IMG/VR virus record: IMGVR_UViG_3300044858_002176
Span: 1-20,674 of that record
Strand: one strand, 5' to 3'
Length of the DNA: 20,674 nucleotides
From: a virus
Below are positions 7,446 through 14,493 of this stretch, piece by piece (position 1 is the first letter of the stretch; the number at the start of each line of letters is the position of its first letter). The translations under genes and the position numbers were made by a program. Under the pieces are notes generated by a model that was not told where the DNA came from, searched no databases, and worked only from the letters and a program-made list of their open reading frames with translations.

Positions 7446-9470
7446 CTATGCTGACAAATCTCCCATTACAACCCAAAGATTTGCTGCTCTCTTAAACAAT
7501 GTTGCTGATGACCATTGTGCACGAAGTTTTAATCCAGGAGTTGCATTTACTGTTGTTGTTACTGGCGTTGCTGCTTCAATTGTTACTGCTCCAGTATTTG
7601 TTCGAAGAATGTCAATTGATGTTCCAATTGGAAAGTTAAAAGTAGCGTCTGTTGGAATTAAAACCTTAACTGCAGTTCCGCCTGTATGTGAAACTTCAAT
7701 TAATGAGTCTCTTTCATTTGCTGCTGAAAGGGTGTATTCTGCTGTCTTCTGAATAATTGATGTCCGTGATGGAACACCTTCTTTTGTTTGTGTACCGTCG
7801 GTAAAAATAAATCCACCAGCAGTTGTACTAATAACTGAAGTTCCGTTTACTTTAAGATCTTTTCCTGAAGCAAGGTTGATATGCTCGGAAGATGTCCAAG
7901 AATCTGTAGAATCTACCCAGTTAAAGGTTTTGTCTGTTGCGCCTTTAAGTGTAATACCTCCGCCATCTGCAGTTGTATCAGTAGGAGTTCCTGTATCTCC
8001 AAGAACAATGTTTTTGTCTTCAATAACAAGGTTAGTTGAGTTAAGGTTTGTTGTAGTTCCATTAATCGTTAAGTTTCCAGAAAGCGTTAAGTCTGTTCCA
8101 GATACTGCGCCTGTAAATGTTGCTCCTGAAAGAGAAGCCTTAGCGTCTAACTGTGTTTGAATTGCAGAAGTAACGCCATCAACATATCCAATTTCTGTTG
8201 AAGATACGGTTGAAGAGATACCAAGTTTGGTCCAATCAATTGCAGCAGATGCGTTAATATCAGCATCAACAATAGTTCCGTCAAGAATTTTTGCAGAGGT
8301 AACTGCACCATCTGCTAAATCTCCAACAACAATTGTTCCATCAAGAATCATTGCAGATGTAACAGTTCCTGAAGGAAGAGTTACTGTTCCTGTGAATGTA
8401 GGAGAGGCTAGTGGTGCTTTTGCGTCAATTTGAGTTTGAATGGCTGAAGTTACTCCGTCAAGATATCCAATTTCAGTATTGTTAACACCTGCAACAACTG
8501 CTTGTTTATTATCTAATTGTGTTTGAATAGCAGAAGTTACTCCATCAAGATATCCAATTTCAGTGTTTGAAACATTTCCAACTATGGCTTGGTATGTATT
8601 AGATGCGGTTGTGATACTTAGTTTTGCAGCAAGATCATCAGTAAGTCCTGAAATTTTTGATTGACTAATTCCTGCAGTTGCTGAAATATCAGCATTAACA
8701 ATAGTTCCATCAGCAATCATTGGAGATGTAACAGTTCCTTCAGGAAGGGTTACTGTACCCGTAAATGTAGGATTATTTATTGGAGCCTTAAGTGCATCGG
8801 CAGTGTCTACGTATACTTTTGATGCGCCATCTGTATCTGCAGTAGGTACTGGCATATTAATAATTTTTGTAACCAAGTTTAAATCAATATTTCCAGTCAT
8901 TTGACCGCCTGCTTTTGATAGACGTTCAGTAACATCTGAAACTAATGCTACTGTACCTGCTGCGTTTGGAAATTGAATTGCTCTATCTGCTGTAGGTTCT
9001 ATAACGCTAATTGTTGTTTCATGAGCATCTGCTGTAGTACCTTCAAAAACAATTCCTGTTGTAGCATTAATTGTTGTGCTGTTAATAGTAGTAGTTGTAC
9101 CACTTACTGTTAAATCCCCTGAAATTGTAACATCGCCAGTAGAGGAGTTGGCTAAAACAACTGTTCCTGCTGCATCTGGAAGAATAATCGCTCTATCTGC
9201 TGTAGGGTCTGTTACTGATAGGGTAGTTTCAAAACCATTTGCTGTGGCACCTTCAAAAACAATACTTGAACCAAATTGAGGGTTTGTTGTGCTATCTGCG
9301 TCCATGAAGTAATCAAGGCTTAGCCAGTGGTTTGTGCCATCACCAATTTTAAATTTATTAGTATCTGACTCGTAACCGATTTCTCCGGCTGCAAGAATTG
9401 GGCCATTGCCACTATTGGTTGATATCCATTGGGCTGCAGTGCCTCGTCTCTGTTGCATTCTTGTTGCCAT
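7446..9470 (-). CDS. Long tail-fibre protein with Mtd-type N-terminus
   Basis: 674 residues. The start, MATRMQQRRGTAAQW, then AGEIGYESDTNKFKIGDGTN (to about residue 48), is the attachment domain seen in phage tropism-determinant and fibre proteins. Repeats fill the shaft: NTEIGYLDGVTSAIQTQLD three times, TFTGTVTLP(E/S)GTVTS and DGTIV(N/D)ADI units, and the block GGGITLKGATDKTFNWVD also seen in the 596-residue fibre. The last 27 residues (KLRAQWSSATLFKRA, LWVVMGDLSA) match the end of the 256-residue fibre at 14494 in 19 of 27 positions. AGGGGG (9479-9484) is 8 nt before the ATG. It lies directly upstream of Hint copy 1. Role: trimeric fibre for host binding. Confidence 0.92.
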   Translation of the reverse strand: MATRMQQRRGTAAQWISTNSGNGPILAAGEIGYESDTNKFKIGDGTNHWLSLDYFMDADSTTNPQFGSSIVFEGATANGFETTLSVTDPTADRAIILPDAAGTVVLANSSTGDVTISGDLTVSGTTTTINSTTINATTGIVFEGTTADAHETTISVIEPTADRAIQFPNAAGTVALVSDVTERLSKAGGQMTGNIDLNLVTKIINMPVPTADTDGASKVYVDTADALKAPINNPTFTGTVTLPEGTVTSPMIADGTIVNADISATAGISQSKISGLTDDLAAKLSITTASNTYQAIVGNVSNTEIGYLDGVTSAIQTQLDNKQAVVAGVNNTEIGYLDGVTSAIQTQIDAKAPLASPTFTGTVTLPSGTVTSAMILDGTIVVGDLADGAVTSAKILDGTIVDADINASAAIDWTKLGISSTVSSTEIGYVDGVTSAIQTQLDAKASLSGATFTGAVSGTDLTLSGNLTINGTTTNLNSTNLVIEDKNIVLGDTGTPTDTTADGGGITLKGATDKTFNWVDSTDSWTSSEHINLASGKDLKVNGTSVISTTAGGFIFTDGTQTKEGVPSRTSIIQKTAEYTLSAANERDSLIEVSHTGGTAVKVLIPTDATFNFPIGTSIDILRTNTGAVTIEAATPVTTTVNATPGLKLRAQWSSATLFKRAANLWVVMGDLSA

Positions 9471-9502
9471 AATTTAATCCCCCTAGATTTTATTCTTTCT
9501 TT

Positions 9503-9511
9503 ATTATAACA
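9503..9511 (-). promoter_or_regulatory. Extended -10 promoter before the long fibre gene
   Basis: On the minus strand TGT-TATAAT (9503-9511) is followed by a leader of about 27 nt holding AGGGGG. No good -35 is visible. Unlike the leaderless set, this one leaves room for a ribosome site. Confidence 0.5.
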
Positions 9512-9516
9512 TATGA

Positions 9517-9987
9517 TTAATTAAAGTTATCTAACGGACTTCCGCCATCATAACTTGTTAACCACTCTGCTGTATCATAAAACCCTGCAATTTGTGTTGA
9601 AGAGAATACATCATCATATGCTCCTGCATCTTGAAAAACGGTAGTAATAAGTCCCGTTCCATCAATTGCAGTATCGTGAATATGTTGTCTCAAGTTTGCA
9701 GTATCATCAAAAGTAGCAATCATAATCCAGTCGGCAGCATCTGTTGAATATATCGAAAGATGTTGCGTAACTGTATCAAAATATATTTGTCCATCTACTG
9801 GTGCAACTGGAGCAGTTGATTCGGTTGGGACAACGTTTGCATTTCCAGCAACCGTATCAACATACAACTTGGTTGCTGCGTGTGTATTTAAAGTTGGGGT
9901 AGCAACTGTAACAGTTCCTCCAAAGATGCCTGTTGTGGCTACGTTTAAGCCATTCTTGACCTTGAAGTCTTTATCTGTTGTTGGCAT
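9517..9987 (-). CDS. Small tail-fibre/virion protein
   Basis: 156 residues. The N-terminus, MPTTDKDFKVKNGLNVATTG, is the same attachment-like segment as in the next fibre (NKDFRVKAGLVV). It is followed by ATKLYVDTVAGN, a shaft-type motif, and PVDGQIYFDTVTQHLSIYS, a beta module common in fibre proteins. The C-terminus, FQDAGAYDD..FYDTAEWLTSYDGGSPLDNF, is aromatic and Gly/Asp-rich; I do not recognise it. AGGGGG at 9994-9999 lies 6 nt before the ATG. The gene lies between two long fibres in the same direction and is probably a short fibre or fibre-tip accessory. Confidence 0.85.
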   Translation of the reverse strand: MPTTDKDFKVKNGLNVATTGIFGGTVTVATPTLNTHAATKLYVDTVAGNANVVPTESTAPVAPVDGQIYFDTVTQHLSIYSTDAADWIMIATFDDTANLRQHIHDTAIDGTGLITTVFQDAGAYDDVFSSTQIAGFYDTAEWLTSYDGGSPLDNFN

Positions 9988-10011
9988 TTACTACCCCCTA
10001 CTTTTTATTTG

Positions 10012-11802
10012 TTATGCTTCGATGTATGTCTTGCTTACTTTAACGCTTGTATCTGCAGATGCGCCAGTTACTTGAAGAAGAACATTTCCAGAACTGTAAA
10101 CAGCGTTTGTTGTGCCTAGTTCAGCATTGCTAACTACATCAGCATACTCTGTTAAGTAAACGTTATTTGATCCATCAATGGTAACAAGTAATTCAATTAC
10201 TTCAATATCAGTACCCTTTTTCATTTGTACGATATATTTAGCGCTTGAGTATGTTGTTGCTGACCATGTATCAATAGTTGTTGCAGTTGCAGCAGCAGTT
10301 CCTGTTGCAGATCCAATAAGAGCATCTGGAAGAGCAAGGCTTGTACCTGTTGCTGCTCCAATTTCTGGAGTAACAAGAGTTGGTGTATTAGCAAATACTA
10401 ATGCGCCTGTTCCTGTCTCGTCTGAAATAACTCCTGCAAGTTCTGAAGATGATGTTGCAGCAAGTGCTGAGATCTTGCTTGCTGTAGTAATACCATTTGT
10501 AACTGTTGCAGCATTTCCAGTGTACTGTGTTGCTGACAGAACTTCAGTTCCATTAATCTTTAATACCTTGCCAGAAGCAAGATCCATGTGCTCAGAAGAT
10601 GTCCATGCATCAGTTGCATCAATCCATGAGAAGGTTTTGTCTGTTGTACCCTTAAGTGTAAGACCACCACCGTCAGCGCCTGCATCTGTTGGAGTTGCTA
10701 CTGAACCAAGTGTAAGGTTCTTGTCATCAACTGTGATTTCTGTTGAGTTAATTGTGGTTGTTGTACCATTAACTGTTAGGTCCCCTGAAAGAACCAAAGA
10801 TGTACCAGTTGCAGCACCAATGTTTGGTGTTACGAGTGTTGGTGTATTAGCAAAAACAAGTGCTCCAGTACCAGTTTCATCAGAGATGATACCAGCAAGT
10901 TCTGAAGAAGATGTTGCTGCAAGTACGTTCAACTTATCTGTTGTTACAACAAGAGTCTTTGTGCTTGGAATACTTGTACCATTGATAGAATCAGCAGTTG
11001 CAACACCAAGTGCTGGAGTTGTAAGAGTTGGGCTTGTCAATGTTTTATTTGTAAGTGTCTGTGTGTTAGTTGTTCCAACTACCGCACCAGTTGCACCATG
11101 TGCCTCTGTTGCACCTGTGTGAGTTGTAAGATCTGAAGAAGTAGCCTTAGCATCCAACTGAGTTTGAATTGCTGAAGTTACGCCATCTACGTAGTTAAGT
11201 TCTGTAGCGGTTGCAGTAAGTGATGTACCAGCAATTTGTAAAGTTGTAGCGTTTACTTCTCCTGCTGCGCCATAAACAACTGCCTTACCATTTGCAATAG
11301 TTCCTGCTGATGATCCATCTACTAAGTTGAGTTCAGAAGCACTTGCAGTCAAATCTGAAACATTTGCTACTTGAACTGTAACTGTGTTGTTTGTATAAGA
11401 AATTGTTTTGTTGCTTAATGTTTGTGTTGCATCATTAAGTGTTACAGTACCTGTAGCGTTTGGAAGTGTGATAGTACGATCTGCTGTTGGATCTGCTACT
11501 TCAAGAGTTGTCTCATAGTCATCTGCTGTTGCACCTTCAAATGAAATTGAAGAACCAAATACACCAACGGCTGCTGGGGCTGACCACTCAACTCCGTATG
11601 TTGCACTTGAATTTGCTGTGAGGACATGTCCGTTTGTACCAATGGCTAAACGTGCTACTGCATCATCTGCACTACCAACAATTAAGTCACCCTTAGCATC
11701 TACGGTTCCTGCGGTAAGAACATTCTTACCATTAACGGTTGCTGTTGATCCTTCAACAACTAATCCCGCTTTTACTCTAAAATCTTTATTTACTGTTGCC
11801 AT
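10012..11802 (-). CDS. Tail-fibre protein with internal duplication
   Basis: 596 residues. Starts MATVNKDFRVKAGLVVEGST. Residues 37-76 (AKGDLIVGSADDAVARLAIG, NGHVLTANSS, VEWSA) form a module shared with the fibre at 14494-15264. The shaft has ATELNYVDGVTSAIQTQLDA and NTQTLTNKTLTSPTLTTPAL. A unit of about 45 residues (LAATSSSELAG.ISDETGTG, ALVFANTPTLVTP.IGAATG) occurs twice, near residues 292-336 and 445-490, with a block shared with the 674-residue fibre between the copies. The last 85 residues (KYIVQMKKG, VYLTEYADV) resemble the C-terminal domain of the next protein upstream (148 residues). AAGGAG (11810-11815) is 7 nt before the ATG and touches the previous stop codon. Role: host-binding fibre. 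Confidence 0.92.
   Translation of the reverse strand: MATVNKDFRVKAGLVVEGSTATVNGKNVLTAGTVDAKGDLIVGSADDAVARLAIGTNGHVLTANSSATYGVEWSAPAAVGVFGSSISFEGATADDYETTLEVADPTADRTITLPNATGTVTLNDATQTLSNKTISYTNNTVTVQVANVSDLTASASELNLVDGSSAGTIANGKAVVYGAAGEVNATTLQIAGTSLTATATELNYVDGVTSAIQTQLDAKATSSDLTTHTGATEAHGATGAVVGTTNTQTLTNKTLTSPTLTTPALGVATADSINGTSIPSTKTLVVTTDKLNVLAATSSSELAGIISDETGTGALVFANTPTLVTPNIGAATGTSLVLSGDLTVNGTTTTINSTEITVDDKNLTLGSVATPTDAGADGGGLTLKGTTDKTFSWIDATDAWTSSEHMDLASGKVLKINGTEVLSATQYTGNAATVTNGITTASKISALAATSSSELAGVISDETGTGALVFANTPTLVTPEIGAATGTSLALPDALIGSATGTAAATATTIDTWSATTYSSAKYIVQMKKGTDIEVIELLVTIDGSNNVYLTEYADVVSNAELGTTNAVYSSGNVLLQVTGASADTSVKVSKTYIEA
10330..10930 (-). repeat. Two diverged ~130-bp internal repeats in the fibre gene (10330-10465 and 10795-10930)
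   Basis: The two segments encode nearly the same ~45 residues, but many third positions differ; short exact matches include TTGGTGTATTAGCAAA and GCAAGTTCTGAAGA. This is the pattern of an old duplication kept by selection on the protein. Edges were set by eye. Confidence 0.7.
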
Positions 11803-11815
11803 TTTTTATCTCCTT

Positions 11816-12262
11816 TTATGCCTTTAATCCTATACGTGCATAACGTACGGTTATAGGCGTTGTACCGACTACTGGAGTAACCGTTAAGGATACTGTATTT
11901 CCAGCGCGGGAGACGCTAATGGTGCCAATATTCCCATCGTTGTCTATAGTTCCATATTCACTGACGCTAACATCTGTACCGTCAATTAATATGCTAATCT
12001 CTGTGGCGTAATATTTATTAGCGCCTCCAGAAGTATGTTTGATTGAGATTAGGTATTTAACCATTCTCCATTCTGTTGCGTTAAAATTATCAACTACCGT
12101 AGAACTTTCAATTCCGTTAATTGTTGATTCATTATTACCAGTAGTTCCTAAGTCTGTGGCTTGGGCTGATGCTGAGTCAATTAAATCTTCATAATCTTGT
12201 TGAGTAGGACGATCTCCTGTTTGAAACAGGGCTTTGACTGATGCCAATGATATTTTTGCCAT
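11816..12262 (-). CDS. Small virion protein with fibre-type C-terminal domain
   Basis: 148 residues. The N-terminus has ALFQTGDRPTQQDYEDLIDS, a short helical motif common at the start of phage tail/fibre accessory proteins. Residues about 62-148 (ATEWRMVKYLISIKHTSGGA, ATEISILIDGTDVSVSEYG, TVRYARIGLKA) resemble the last ~85 residues of the 596-residue fibre encoded next, so both may dock to the same partner or form the same trimer cap. There is no ribosome site; TGT-TATAAT lies 6 nt before the ATG, so the mRNA should be leaderless. The stop overlaps the ribosome site of the next fibre gene. Role inferred from context. Confidence 0.85.
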   Translation of the reverse strand: MAKISLASVKALFQTGDRPTQQDYEDLIDSASAQATDLGTTGNNESTINGIESSTVVDNFNATEWRMVKYLISIKHTSGGANKYYATEISILIDGTDVSVSEYGTIDNDGNIGTISVSRAGNTVSLTVTPVVGTTPITVRYARIGLKA

Positions 12263-12268
12263 AACTAG

Positions 12269-12277
12269 ATTATAACA
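12269..12277 (-). promoter_or_regulatory. Leaderless-type extended -10, TGT-TATAAT-N6-ATG
   Basis: Minus strand TATGTTATAAT, then CTAGTT, then ATG (12262). TATAAT occupies 12269-12274. The same TATGTTATAAT string with the same 6-nt gap stands before the gene at 12522-12923. Confidence 0.65.
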
Positions 12278-12294
12278 TAATTATTTTTATAATT

Positions 12295-12522
12295 TTATAA
12301 AATATAGTTGCTTAAACCAATGATTTGTAGTGGAATTGGCGGTGCATTATTAGCGTCAAAGGCTATAATATCTATATCAGTTATTCTTACTCTAAATGGT
12401 AAAAATTCATTTATTGTTATCCCTCTGTCAATCTTTTCTTCAATAGAAACTTTAGGAAATGTGTGTTGATCAATTGATTTTAATATTGTTGTTTGTTTAT
12501 CAAATATTGCAACAGAAGCCAT
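12295..12522 (-). CDS. Small virion-cassette protein, unknown
   Basis: 75 residues. The ATG overlaps the TAA of the upstream beta-sandwich gene by one base (TAATG), which supports it as a real, coupled gene. The C-terminal half (FLPFRVRITDIDIIAFDANN, then APPIPLQIIGLSNYIL) is hydrophobic beta-type sequence with Pro-rich turns, a style I associate with small phage tail or neck proteins. No signal peptide, transmembrane helix or catalytic motif is seen. Function unknown. Confidence 0.75.
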   Translation of the reverse strand: MASVAIFDKQTTILKSIDQHTFPKVSIEEKIDRGITINEFLPFRVRITDIDIIAFDANNAPPIPLQIIGLSNYIL

Positions 12523-12923
12523 TAACTTGTTACGTCTTCTAGAACAACCATTTGACCTCTAGCAACTGTCCAAACTCGTGTTGCATCAGATAGTTGAACA
12601 TCAAAAACATCTCCAGTTTTTAATTGTGCTGACTGTACAGATGTTAATTTAACTGTAAATTCTCCATTTCCATCTCCCCCGTCTGGGGCAGGAGTTAATG
12701 TAAATACTGTACCAGCAGAATCCTGATCAAAATTATTTTCTACATCTGGTCGTCTAAATCTTGCAGCAATTGTCCAGTTGGCTATTACAAGTGGATTTTT
12801 AGCATCATCTGTAACATATATCCTAAATGCAACGGTATCGCCTTTTACAATTGTCCATTTTACTAATGGCGGGGCATCACCAATATCATAAACAGATTGT
12901 CCAGCACCTCTATAATTAGCCAT
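12522..12923 (-). CDS. Small beta-sandwich virion protein (GDT...DVT type), copy A
   Basis: 133 residues. It shares a frame of landmarks with the proteins at 15839-16228 and 17073-17459: an early K-G-D-T followed by a hydrophobic strand (VKGDTVAFRIYV), a middle W/A-R region (NWTIAARFRR), a G-D-x-F/Y-D-L/V-Q strand (KTGDVFDVQLSD), and a closing V-V-L-E-D-V-T. This pattern is known from N-terminal domains of baseplate-type proteins (BppU-like) and small phage tail proteins; the match here is by eye. Its promoter is leaderless-type (TGT-TATAAT-N6-ATG) and sits back to back with the endolysin promoter. Likely a structural adaptor in the tail tip. Confidence 0.8.
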   Translation of the reverse strand: MANYRGAGQSVYDIGDAPPLVKWTIVKGDTVAFRIYVTDDAKNPLVIANWTIAARFRRPDVENNFDQDSAGTVFTLTPAPDGGDGNGEFTVKLTSVQSAQLKTGDVFDVQLSDATRVWTVARGQMVVLEDVTS

Positions 12924-12929
12924 ATAAGA

Positions 12930-12938
12930 ATTATAACA
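12930..12938 (-). promoter_or_regulatory. Leaderless-type extended -10, TGT-TATAAT-N6-ATG
   Basis: Minus strand TATGTTATAAT then TCTTAT then ATG (12923); TATAAT is at 12930-12935. It is divergent from the endolysin promoter, whose -35 begins 27 bp to the right of this -10. Confidence 0.65.
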
Positions 12939-12961
12939 TAATTACAACAATACGTGAAAAG

Positions 12962-12991
12962 TTGACAAAAAATAAAACTTCATGTTATACT
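12962..12991 (+). promoter_or_regulatory. Consensus promoter for the endolysin gene
   Basis: TTGACA (12962-12967), 18-nt spacer, TATACT (12986-12991), with TGT before the -10 (extended -10). The predicted start at about 12997-12999 coincides with the first base of a perfect 8-bp hairpin. It resembles the promoter at 17511-17539 (TTGACAAA ... TATACT). Confidence 0.85.
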
Positions 12992-12998
12992 AGTAAGT

Positions 12999-13020
12999 AA
13001 CACCATGAAAAAATGGTGTT
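12999..13020 (+). other. 5'-terminal hairpin in the endolysin leader
   Basis: AACACCAT, loop GAAAAA, ATGGTGTT: perfect 8-bp stem followed by TTGTTTT and then the ribosome site AGGAGG (13031-13036). As the transcript should begin at the stem, it could protect the mRNA 5' end; the U-rich tail also allows a weak attenuator. Confidence 0.7.
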
Positions 13021-13041
13021 TTGTTTTCTAAGGAGGAAACT

Positions 13042-13608
13042 ATGATTAAATTTATCGAAAGAAACAAAGAGATCATTAGCACACTCAGCATAGTGGCTTT
13101 AGTAGCGACATTATCAAACAATGCTAACGCTGAAACAAGAATAAGTGACAAAAATAATTTGAGTATAGAACAGGCTCAGGAGCAGGAAAACGCCTCGAAA
13201 GAGGTTTTTTTGGTTTCTAAAGAGGAAAATAATAAAACTAACAAAAAATACAAATATGGAACCCCCCTTGAAAAAGATGAACTAATTAAAATATTAAAGA
13301 ACGTAGGCTTTGAAGGATATTCACTAAAGGTTGCTTGGGCAACGGTAATGAAAGAATCTATGGGCACTCCTAACTCTTGGAATCCTAATAGACAGACTGG
13401 AGATAATTCTTATGGCCTATTTCAAATCAATATGCTTGGAGGACTGGGCGAAGAAAGAAGAAGCAAGTTTAATCTAAAGTCTAACGAAGATCTATTTGAT
13501 CCAGTTAGAAATGCAGAAATCGCTTATCATATGAGTAATGGTGGTAAAGATTGGTCTGCCTGGAAAGGCATTACCTGGAAAACTAAAGAGTGGATGGAAA
13601 GATTTTAA
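13042..13608 (+). CDS. Secreted SLT/lysozyme-type endolysin
   Basis: 188 residues from the ATG at 13042, chosen because AGGAGG (13031-13036) lies 5 nt upstream; an in-frame TTG at 13021 precedes the ribosome site. Residues 1-30 are a Sec signal peptide: basic start, hydrophobic core STLSIVALVATL, cleavage likely after ANA. A charged Glu/Asn/Lys linker follows to about residue 75. Residues 85-180 look like a transglycosylase/lysozyme fold: VMKESMG with E105 as the likely catalytic Glu, NSYGLFQINM (122-131), GGLGEERR, NAEIAYHMSNGGKDWSAWKG. It would cleave peptidoglycan glycan strands. It is the only plus-strand gene among the tail genes, with its own promoter, and ends 4 nt into the convergent Hint gene. 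The signal peptide suggests export without a large-pore holin. Confidence 0.9.
   Translation: MIKFIERNKEIISTLSIVALVATLSNNANAETRISDKNNLSIEQAQEQENASKEVFLVSKEENNKTNKKYKYGTPLEKDELIKILKNVGFEGYSLKVAWATVMKESMGTPNSWNPNRQTGDNSYGLFQINMLGGLGEERRSKFNLKSNEDLFDPVRNAEIAYHMSNGGKDWSAWKGITWKTKEWMERF
13193..13211 (+). terminator. Terminator-like hairpin inside the endolysin gene
   Basis: CCTC-GAAA-GAGG (a 4-bp stem, extended by one G-U, with a GAAA loop) followed directly by seven T. It lies in the signal-peptide linker region of the coding sequence. A TCTAAAGAGGAAAA string follows, like the TCTAAGGAGGAAAC of the true ribosome site. The stem is short, so termination would be partial at most. Confidence 0.4.
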
Positions 13609-14492
13609 ATCGGATCCCTAGAATCAAAAACCAACATGTTTTCTGTAAAGAAATTATCATATGGTTCACAGTTAATTGAATAAACAGTGTCTTCATATTC
13701 TATAACTTCTAAGATTTCAATTGGTATAAAAGATAATTCAGAATAAGAAAAAACTTTATATGAATTATCTATTTCATCAACTCTAATAAATCTATTAAGT
13801 CCATCTTTTTCAGTTAAAATATAATGTGATCCAGAATATAAATCTCCATTAATTAAATACAATTCATCAATTTGTCTTGGTGTTATTGAAACAACTTCAG
13901 TAGTTACAATGTTACTTTCATGAAGTTCAATATTTTCCGCTGACCAATTCAGCCAATCTGTAACAGTATCATCTATATCCATAGCAACAAGCACTTCTCC
14001 TATAACAAGATCCTTTGCATCTTTTCTTCCATTAATTGTCATAATTCCAGTATTGCTTGAAACTGAGTATTCAGAAAATTCTGGACTGAAAGGGCTAAAT
14101 GGTGCAAAAGGCGCAAATGGCGCAAACGGTGAAAACGGTGAAAACGGTGAAAATGGAGAAAATGGTGTAAAACCAAATGGTGGTGCTGGAGTCACTGAAT
14201 TGCTTGAAGCAGAGTCTAAAGAATTTACAATAGAGTTTCCAAGTTTAACTTTAAATGTATAACTTGTTCCATTACTTAAACCACTTACAGATATTGGACT
14301 TGAGGAACTTGTTGCAGTAATATTTCCTGGTGTTGATGTAGCAGTATAAGTCGTTCCTATTGGTTTACCTAAATAATTTGGTGCAGTAAAAATAACTGAA
14401 GCATTTGAATCTCCAGCACTTGCATTTCCTATTGTTGGAGTTTCTGGTTGATGACCTGCACTTCCTTCAGGGCCAATTGGATGCAATGGCAT
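13605..14492 (-). CDS. Fn3 - Phe/Pro repeat - Hint-domain virion protein (copy 2)
   Basis: 295 residues from the ATG at 14490-14492, one base after the stop of the upstream fibre gene (TAATATG); a longer frame to 14537 would overlap that gene. Residues 17-101 form one Fn3-like domain (GTTYTATSTPGNITA, SNGTSYTFKVKLGN). Residues 106-137 are a very regular run of (S/A)PF units. Residues 143-295 are a Hint-like domain parallel to copy 1: S143 at the position-1 site, DLVIGEVLVAMD, S220-G-S-H223 for the TxxH block, and INCEPYDNFFTENMLVFD, identical to the other copy over 18 residues. Catalytic Ser1 and His are kept while most other residues have changed. It has one Fn3 domain fewer than copy 1. Convergent with the endolysin gene, 4-nt overlap. 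Confidence 0.82.
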   Translation of the reverse strand: MPLHPIGPEGSAGHQPETPTIGNASAGDSNASVIFTAPNYLGKPIGTTYTATSTPGNITATSSSSPISVSGLSNGTSYTFKVKLGNSIVNSLDSASSNSVTPAPPFGFTPFSPFSPFSPFSPFAPFAPFAPFSPFSPEFSEYSVSSNTGIMTINGRKDAKDLVIGEVLVAMDIDDTVTDWLNWSAENIELHESNIVTTEVVSITPRQIDELYLINGDLYSGSHYILTEKDGLNRFIRVDEIDNSYKVFSYSELSFIPIEILEVIEYEDTVYSINCEPYDNFFTENMLVFDSRDPI

Positions 14493-14493
14493 A

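Noticed and set aside
10178-11122. Long plus-strand frame of 314 codons
   Set aside because: It lies wholly inside the 596-residue fibre gene on the other strand, whose repeats match known fibre motifs; the antisense frame is open only because of codon bias. No ribosome site.
13021-13041. TTG start seven codons upstream of the endolysin ATG
   Set aside because: It precedes the AGGAGG site and would put the ribosome site inside the gene; the ATG at 13042 also gives a normal signal peptide.
14053-14262. Plus-strand frame with collagen-like NGEN/NGAN repeats
   Set aside because: It is the reverse reading of the (S/A)PF codon repeat of Hint copy 2; no start signals, and the minus frame has clear domains.
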